Assembly: GCA_008828725.1 (NCBI GenBank)
Contig: MEHQ01000963.1
Span: 62,001-126,000 of the forward strand
Reading direction: 5' to 3'
Length of the DNA stretch: 64,000 nucleotides
From: Saccharina japonica
Lineage: Eukaryota > Sar > Phaeophyceae > Laminariales > Laminariaceae
This document shows, piece after piece, positions 56,819 to 64,000 of the stretch. Under the pieces are notes generated by a model. The model saw only the letters and a program-made list of their open reading frames with translations. It had not been told where the DNA came from and made no database searches. A program made the position numbers and the translations under genes. Each line of letters starts with the position of its first letter. Positions within the stretch are counted from its first letter, which is position 1.

Positions 56819-58531
56819 TTGAGAATACAGATAGCTTGTACGTGGAAACTGATAGCGCTACGCGAAGAGAGGCCTGTTCTGGCAAATAAAATTGCGCACG
56901 ACGACGCGTATTTGTCCCCTCGCGATACATGTTATGGCTATGTCACGGTGGAAAAGATCCGACTCAAGCGAATGGGTCTATACGTCTCGAAACTTGAGCT
57001 CCTCTTGGCAGGCCAGCAGCTGCAGGAGCAGCAAGATCAGCTGTCGCACCAGCCGAAGCAGCAAGACGCGAGGGAAAATGAAAAAGGGGGTATGGAAGAG
57101 CAACCGCACGAGGAGGGGGGGAGTGAAACGGGTGGGCAGCAGCAGTACCAGCAGCAACGGCCGCATCGGCAGTACGGGCAGCAGCAGCCGCAACAGCAGT
57201 ATCGGCAGAAGCAGCAGCAGCAGTACAGGCATCAGCACTGCGAGCAGCAGCAACAGTGTTGGCAGCAGGAGTATCATCATCGTCAGCAGCAGCAACAGCA
57301 GTGTCAGGAGCAGTAGTACGGGCGGCAGCACCATCAACGGCATTACGGGTAGCAGTAGCAGTGCAAGAAGTAGCAACATCTGCCGCCACCAGCACCGCCG
57401 TCACCATCGCCGCCGCCAGTTTTGCCGCCCCTGCCACCGCCGCTGATGCCGTCGCCACCTACACTGACGCAACCGCCGCCGACCCCACCGCCAGAATCGC
57501 CACCCGCAGTGGATATGAGTGCGAAACAAGACGAGCCACTGGCACCGCCGGCACCACCGGCATTGCTGGCGTCGCCGCCGCCGCCGCCGTTAACAGTACT
57601 GACGCAGCCCCCACCGACCCCGCCGCTGGAACTACCACCCGCAACGGATATACGAGTTCGGAGCAAGCGAGCCCCTGGCACCGTCGGTACTGCCACCACC
57701 GCCGCCGCCGTCAACAGTACTGACGCAGCCGCCGCTGACCCCGCCGCTGGAACCGCCACCCGCGGTGGATATGAGTGCGGAACGGTAGGCGGAAGAGCAG
57801 AATGCTTTGCTCATGGAACCCCGCTTAATACTGGCGCATAACGCGCTAGCGCCGTACGAGAATCAGACAGTAGAGGAGGAAATGGATGAGAGAGAATGTG
57901 AGGGAAAAGAAGGAGGAGAAGGAAGAAAAAGGGGGGGAGGACGAGAGGACAGACGATGAGGCACCGGCACCGGCACCGGCACCAGCACTGCTGCTTCCGC
58001 CGCCGCCAACGCCGCAGCCACCGCCCACCGAGAGAGACGGAGGGAGCAGACGAGGGATGAGATGGACGAGCAGGAGTTGGAGGCTCAGGTACTGGCTTCG
58101 CTTCCGCCGCCACCGGCACCACCGCCGCCGCCGCAGCCGCAGCTAGGCACAGGTACTGCCTCCGTTTCCGCCGCGACCGGGACCGACGCCGCCGTAGCCG
58201 CCCCCGAAAGGGATGAGCAGAACGAGGAGGGGGAGGTACAGACACTGCTCCGCTTCCACCGCCACCGGCATCGCCGCCGTCGCCGCCGGTGTCGCCGTCG
58301 CCCCACAAGGAGGAGGACGAGGACCCGGAGGGACAGGCGTTGGTTCCGCTTGCGCCGCCACCAGCACCGCCGCCGCTGACGCAGCTGCTGCCCCACAAGG
58401 AGGAGGACGAGCAGAACGACCAGACGGACAAGCAGCATCTTCTACAGCAAGGCGGCGTCGGGATCAGCATGAACGCTGGAGGGAGCTGGCACGTAGGTGG
58501 AGAAAGCTTCCCACCGTTCGGCCCTGATTAG
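56819..58531 (+). pseudogene. Low-complexity Gln-, Pro- and acidic-rich ORF, broken in several places
   Basis: It starts with an ordinary segment (for example EKIRLKRMGLYVSKLELLLA at about 56960-57015), passes into Gln-rich sequence from CAG runs up to a stop at 57314, then into Pro-rich segments (LTQPPPTPP, DMSA) coded in tandem units beginning at 57464, 57599 and 57720, and finally two HKEEDE blocks with a QLLPHKEEDEQNDQTDKQ region ending at a TAG at 58529. Following the homologous protein sequence requires a +1 shift near 57655, reading through a TAG at 57786-57788, and further shifts near 57900 and 58240. It is either a decaying gene, one with unrecognised introns, or one with sequence errors. 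No domain is recognised. Confidence 0.4.
57464..57780 (+). repeat. Minisatellite, units 135 and 121 bp
   Basis: CTGACGCA(A/G)CC(G/C)CC starts units at 57464, 57599 and 57720; each has a CCGCC(A/G)GAA-type box, a CCACCCGCAGTGGATAT-like box and a GCCACCACC-like box. The 121-bp unit is not a multiple of three and shifts the frame. Confidence 0.75.
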
Positions 58532-61500
58532 AGGTATGCGCGTTGCCTGCTTGATGTATCGCTTGCGGATATATCGTTTTAAGTTGGTTTTGTTTTCTTC
58601 CCTGTTTTGAGTGCGGTGCTTTGTCTTGTGCTGTATATCGCAGGTTTGGGTGAGCATTTTACTTGTTCGTTGACACCGAGAGGAGCGACGTTCTATTTCG
58701 GTTGCGTGCTGGGTTGGGCTGTGGGCTTGGTGGGAGTGAATGCGGAATTTTGCTGCTCATTGTTTGAACTCTCCAAATCCTGATCGTGCGTACATATCAT
58801 ACGGTGTCTGCCCTCTTTCAAATATCAGATTACGGAGCACGATGTTGGTTGAGAAACAGCCGGATAGCATTTTTGCTCTTGACAGTGCAGCTAAACAAGC
58901 GGATCCACCCCCCCACTCCCAAACGCCCTGGCCGAGTATGCTTTACATTTGTCGAAGAGAAAGAGTGTGTGCTCCTCTCTCCATTCCTCCCCTACAGTGT
59001 CCCTCCATCCTCTCTTCCTCCTTTCCTTAGAGTGGAACAATAGTGAGATTTGAGTGCATTTTATGCCTTACGCGTGCTATGTATGCACCTCAAGCGCGGG
59101 GGGGGTGTAGCGAGGGTACATAATATGCCTGAAGAACGTAGTCATAGCACCAAAGATATCATGGGACGGATCCATTTTGTTGCGCATGCATTGCCGAACG
59201 AGTGTCATGATTATCTAGGTTTTTGAAGTACTGTTGTAATCTGATCGATGTACCTGGTAAGAAATATACGCATTTTACTTTTCCGTGGACTGGCGACTTA
59301 TTGGTTGGTTTAAAAAACGCACTTGAAGTCAGTGCTGCTTGGTGAACAGATCGTCCGCTTCTCAGTTCGTTGTGCGCCGTTAAAGTCTCGGCATGACCCA
59401 ATTCTCCTTGTGTGGAAAACTCGAAGGTTTTTGATCATGAGACCACCAGTTCATGGCGAGGGGGTTACGCGATGATGAGTTGGTACAAATAACCATGCCT
59501 GAAACCAAACACGGACGGATGGAATTTTCGAATGCAGGGGGGTAGTAACGAGATTAACATGGCTTTACGCCGAGGCTAGGCACGGGCGCTTGTTCCTGCT
59601 GGTATCGCATGATGTACTTCGTACCAGGTATATGTTTCGGAAGATGTAAAGTGCGTCGAGCTTGGATGGACGGCTCTGGCAGATAATAACACGGCAGACA
59701 TTGGTATGTACTACAGTACTGTAATATGTCAGTATAATGTTTTCCTGGAATATTCCTGGGGCGTTACGATGAAACGAAGACTGGCTGATGAAGTATTCCA
59801 ACACAGCATCAACCTTGATCAGCGATGTTGTTTCGCCCCACGGGATATTGACTTGGAATTGCTGGGAATTTCCTATGCTCCTGTTATAATTTTTGAACGA
59901 TCAGATGGAATTCGAGGATTTGAATTGGGTTTCTGGAGTTTCTGGGTCTAGGACTTGGAACTTGAGGTTTTAGATTTTGGTTAAGAGTTTGGTGTTTTGC
60001 GTTTGGGTAAATTTGAAATGATCATGATATTGCGTTGCTGTATTGAAATAAATCCCGTTTACTGCTGGGATGAAATTATTCGCCAGTTATACTCCCCACA
60101 CATAAAACACGATTTATTCCAAACTCGGAAAATGCTTGCATTCCTGGTGGTGTCGAAAGCCCAATACTCGTTCGTATAGAAGCGAGTAGAATCGCGGTGC
60201 GTCGGTTTCACCGACAGGGTCCTCGCGGCTTAGATGCTGACACCTCGCTACTGGAGGCTTCTCCTCCGCTGCGACGGCTCGAGACCATATTCCGGGGTCA
60301 GAAGGACCACTTGAGAGGCTGCAGCTTGTCGTCGGGTTGTCAGGGGAGAACGGGCTAGTGTTCGAAGTCGACCCTCGGTCTGCAATTTTGATATTTTTGG
60401 GTAAATAGTACATCTCTTTCTTGGCCACGAGTACGTACTCGTAATCTGGACGGACAGAAGCCCCACGTCTGGACGGTGGTATTAATTGCCTCGCCGATTG
60501 CTCTCCTTAAACCCTCCGGTAGGGTACAGTGGCCACGCCAAATAGCGCGTGCACCTCTCCACCTTAGATCGAGAACCAGATGCGCCTACAGCAGCCGTAT
60601 CCGAATAGCCCTCCTACCCTGATCCACGAAACGATATTGGTGATATGTTTGTACGAGTATACTCATAACTTTGTGTTTTTCTACAGCAGTACAGGCACCC
60701 AACGAGCACGGAGCTTTTGACACCTCTATAGCGATGCAAACATCGAAACTGAACACGGACAACGGCACAATGAGCCCGGGGGTCGTGGGGTGCCTGGTAG
60801 CCCTGTTTTAGTTGGGCGGAGATCCTGGCTCAAGCCCTATCATTTTTCCTTGAGAGCGCAGCTGGGACCAGCGATTTGCAGCAGCTCGGAGACACAAGCC
60901 TAGTTCGCAGATCTGACCACGGTGCTTTGATCACGAGAGATCAGTCGAGGCGGGAGCTGCGACAAACGCACCCCAGTGTTGCTGAAGTGGTGCTCGGCTG
61001 GCGTTTCCACGAAAGCCGCGGCTCCCGGCCTCGTTTAGAGCTGAAAATACAGTTCTTGGTTGCCGGCTCTTTTCGTTGTTATTGTTTTGTTGCCACCGAA
61101 ATAAACAATTCAGAAATATTTCCCCTGAAAAAACATGTATTCCTCAAATGGTTACCCCCTGCAGTGGAGAGCTAGGCAAGGCACCGTCGTGCTTGCTGCA
61201 GGCCGTATGCGTTCGAATTCATAAACAATGCACCTAAATGTTGCCGCACTCAAAACACACCACAGCGGCACCGTAACCGCGTTCAACTCAAGACGGCCTG
61301 AGAGAACACAAGTCCCACGCGTCCGTTCAAGCGTGCTCGCTTCCGTCGACGCCGAGTTTGTGAAGATCGGTCACGTAGAGCTCTCGCAACCCGTGATGCA
61401 ACATCAGTAAATTTACAGACCAAAAACAGTACCGGTACATAGCAGACTAACACCAGACTGCTGTAAATAAATGAAGCATGTACGCCATATTTTTTGCCTG

Positions 61501-61540
61501 TAGGAAGCAAACGGCCTTATTATAAACTCGCGGGCTGTCC
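58532..61540. other. No gene recognised
   Basis: Frames are short and lack recognisable motifs; the longest, at 60114-60428 (minus) and 60876-61175 (plus), are unlike any family I know. No repeats longer than simple runs were noted. Confidence 0.45.
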
Positions 61541-61765
61541 ATGAGATACAATTGGACACTTATGGGTCATTCATAGGATGACCATGCGCTGCCCATGGAC
61601 CATCCATGGGATGTCCACGATAAACCGATGGAATGTCCATGGGCATACCACATAGTGCCCATGCGACACACATGGTAAACCCATGGGATCCCCTTCAGAC
61701 GTCGATGGGATATCCAATGGGACGCTCATGGAATTCCCGTGGGATGCCCACCGGCTACCTGTTGG
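61540..61765 (+). repeat. Degenerate CCATGGG-rich short tandem repeat
   Basis: GGGATGTCCATGG-type motifs and their self-complementary CCATGG/CCCATGGG cores recur about every 15-22 bp through this stretch, with much variation. It ends shortly before the large satellite. Confidence 0.65.
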
Positions 61766-62029
61766 TCATATAGCATAGTCCACTGGCCTACTCAGTCACT
61801 GCTAGCCCGTGGCGACAGGGGTGTCCCAGAGATCAATACAGCAAGGTGAGATTCAACGAACCCGAAAGTATATATTGTTTTGGTTACTAGCGGTACGGCC
61901 ACGACTCCGCCCGTGGCGCTAGCTTTGCGTTGCCCATAGTAGTATGTAAGCTCCTGGTGTGGTACATAGTACTCGCATTAACAGTGTGCTGTGCTGTACC
62001 ACTCTAAACCGGAAACTAATAACCACCAT

Positions 62030-64000
62030 GCGGGGCGGTATCGACCCGGGGGGTGTCTGTTTTCGTCCCCGGGTTATTGGAGTTGTAGACGTCCGCAAGG
62101 ATTTCTGATCCGGGGATGCGACGTTATCATCCCCGGGTGCGGTGGGACCTCACCGTTGCCCCGAGGGGCAGCTCGCGCCGCGCGCTGGCTCCATGAGAGC
62201 CAGCCAACCGTAAATATGCCCTTGGGGTTGGGGTTTCCACCGGTATCGACCCCGGGGGGTGTCCGTTTTCGTCTCCGGGTTGTTGGAATTGTAGATGTAT
62301 GGAAGTATTTCTGACCCGGGGATGGGACCTTATCATCCCCGGGTGCGGTGGGGCTTCGACGTTGCCCCGAGGGGCAACGCTCGCCGCACGCTGGCTCTAT
62401 GAGGGCCAGGCAACCGTAAAATAGCCCGTGGGGTTGGCGTGTCCACACCTTGTGAGGCGGTATCGACCCGGGGGATGTCCCCGTCCCCGGGTCGATGGAG
62501 TTGTAGATGTATGGAAGGATTTCTGACCCGGGGATGGGATCATATCATCCCCGAGTGCGGCGGGACCTCGTCGTTGCCCCGAGGGGCAACCCTCGCTGCG
62601 TGCTGGCTCTATGAACTCCAGCGCCCCAGACAAATCAGCAATCAGCCGGTGGTGGTGGGGTTTCCACACCTTGCGGGGCGGTATCGGTGGATGTCCGTTT
62701 TTGTCCCCGGGTTATTGGAGTTGTAGATGTATGGAAGAAAGACTGACCCGGGGACGGGACCTTATCATCCCCGGGTGCGGCGGGGCTTCGACGTTGCCCC
62801 GAGGGACAACTCTCGCCGCACGCTGGCTCTATGAGGGCCAGGCAACCCTAAAATAGAAAAATAGCCCTTGGTATTGGGATTTCCACTCCTTGTAAGGCGT
62901 TATCGATCCGGGGGATGTCTGTTTTCATCCCCGGGTCGTTGGAGGTGTAGATGTATGGAAGGATTTATGACCCGGGGATGCGACGTTATCATCCCCGGTT
63001 GCGGCAGGACCTCGCTGTGTTGCTCCGAGGGGCAACCCTCGCTGCGTGCTGGCTCCATGAACTCGAGCGCCCCAGCCAAATCAGCAACCAGCCAGTGGTG
63101 GTGGGATTTCCACACCTTGCGGGGCTGTATCGACCCGGGGGATGTCTGTTTTCGTCCCCGGGTTGTTGAAGTTGTAGATTTATGGAAGGATTACTGACCC
63201 GGGGATGGGACATTATCATCCCCGGGTGCGGCGGGGCTTCGACGTTGCCCTGGGGGGCAACTCTCGCCGCGCGCTGGCTCTATGAGTGCCGTGCTACCGT
63301 GAACTATCCCGTCGTATTGGGGTTTCCACACCTTGTGAGGTGGTATCGATCCGGGGGATGTCTCTTTGCACCCCCGGGTCGTTGGAGTTGTAGATGTATG
63401 TAAGGATTAATGAACCGGGGATGTGACGTTATCATCCCCGGGTGCGGCGGGACCTCGCTGTTGCCCCGAGGGGCAACCCTCGCTGCGTGCTGGCTCTATG
63501 AACTCCAGCACCCCAGCAAAATCAGCGATCAGCCAGTGGTGGTGGGGTTTCCACACCTTGCGGGGCGGTATCGACCCGGGGGATGTCCGTTTTCGTCCCC
63601 GGTTTGTTGGAGTTGTAGATGTATGGAAGGATTACTGACCCGGGGATGGGACGTTATCATCCCTGGGTGCGGCGGGACTTCGACGTTGCCCCGAGGGGCA
63701 ACTCTCGCGGCACGTTGGCTCTATGAGGGCCAGGCAACCTTGAACTATCCCGTCGTATTGGGGTTTCCACACCTTGTGAGGCGGTATCGATCCGGGGGGT
63801 GTCCGTTTGCGTCCCCGGGTCGTTGGAGTTGTAGATGTATGGAAGGATTTCTGACCCGGGGATGGGAACTTATTGATCCCGGGTGCCACTGGCTCCCTGA
63901 GCCTCAGCCAATCAGTGGCCAACTGATGGGGGTGGGGTTTCCATACCGTGCGCGGCAGTGTCGACCCGGTAAATCGCCGTTTTTGTCCCCGTTTGGTCGG
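62030..64000 (+). repeat. Satellite array, about 220-bp monomers alternating in two types
   Basis: Ten monomers begin at a GGTATCGACCCGGGGG-like box near 62037, 62243, 62459, 62681, 62905, 63127, 63342, 63568, 63783 and 63958, mostly 206-227 bp apart. Type A has GAGGGCCAGGCAACC, type B has GAACTCCAGCGCCCCAGC; from the second monomer on they alternate A, B, A, B, giving a higher-order repeat of about 440 bp. Each monomer has the inverted pairs CCCGGGG...CCCCGGG, CCCGGGGATG...CATCCCCGGG and GTTGCCCCGAGGGGCAAC. The array is cut by the right edge. Confidence 0.9.

Noticed and set aside
56892..57446. Ser-rich and Leu-rich frames overlapping the CAG-rich region on both strands
   Set aside because: They are alternate readings of CAG/GCA repeats; only the Gln-rich frame continues from ordinary coding-like sequence.
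62030..64000. CRISPR-like array
   Set aside because: Monomers are over 200 bp, similar along their whole length, without short direct repeats and unique spacers, and the window is eukaryotic.

Overview
The window is eukaryotic nuclear DNA, most probably from a brown alga or close photosynthetic stramenopile. Three things point there: a UDP-glucose pyrophosphorylase fused in one reading frame to a phosphoglucomutase, an arrangement known from stramenopiles; small exons (about 50-200 nt) in long introns with GTGAG/GTAAG donors; and an intergenic background rich in CAG/CTG runs, microsatellites and inverted-repeat elements. No prokaryotic operon, tRNA, rRNA or CRISPR array was seen. The species is an inference.

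Layout. 1-600: dispersed repeat with a poly-G end. 1139-4271, minus strand: four exons of a choline/ethanolamine kinase whose 3' part runs off the left edge. 4690-15900: mostly non-coding, with a roughly 90-bp tandem array, small inverted-repeat elements and a two-exon minus-strand fragment (9341-9746) faintly like the ATPase end of a MutS protein. 15949-50873, plus strand: the UGP-PGM fusion gene, about 26 exons over 35 kb; the phases of all proposed exons agree and the conceptual protein is about 1127 residues. 50874-61540: little recognisable coding sequence, a pair of about 490-bp direct repeats (53578 and 55333), and a broken low-complexity ORF (56819-58531). 61540-64000: a degenerate CCATGG-rich array, then a satellite of about 220-bp monomers that alternate between two types and carry GC-rich hairpins, continuing past the right edge.

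The most striking structure is an almost spacer-less inverted duplication with arms of about 7.3 kb, centred near 39457. The right arm (39458 to about 46675) is a reverse-complement copy of about 32125-39457 and carries seven PGM exons on the minus strand. It lies wholly inside one intron (38932-47532), so the plus-strand gene still reads through without loss. Long stretches are essentially identical, but discrete patches of the right arm are full of small indels, one segment of about 215 bp is missing, and the centre falls in a C/G homopolymer at the end of a dispersed repeat. A false fold-back join in the assembly (possibly between haplotypes, with unpolished patches) is the leading explanation; a real palindrome is the alternative.

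Function. The fused enzyme would convert glucose-6-phosphate to glucose-1-phosphate (PGM half) and then to UDP-glucose (UGP half), feeding cell-wall and storage glucan synthesis. The choline/ethanolamine kinase would start the Kennedy pathway of phospholipid synthesis. The two genes are divergent and there is no sign that they act together.
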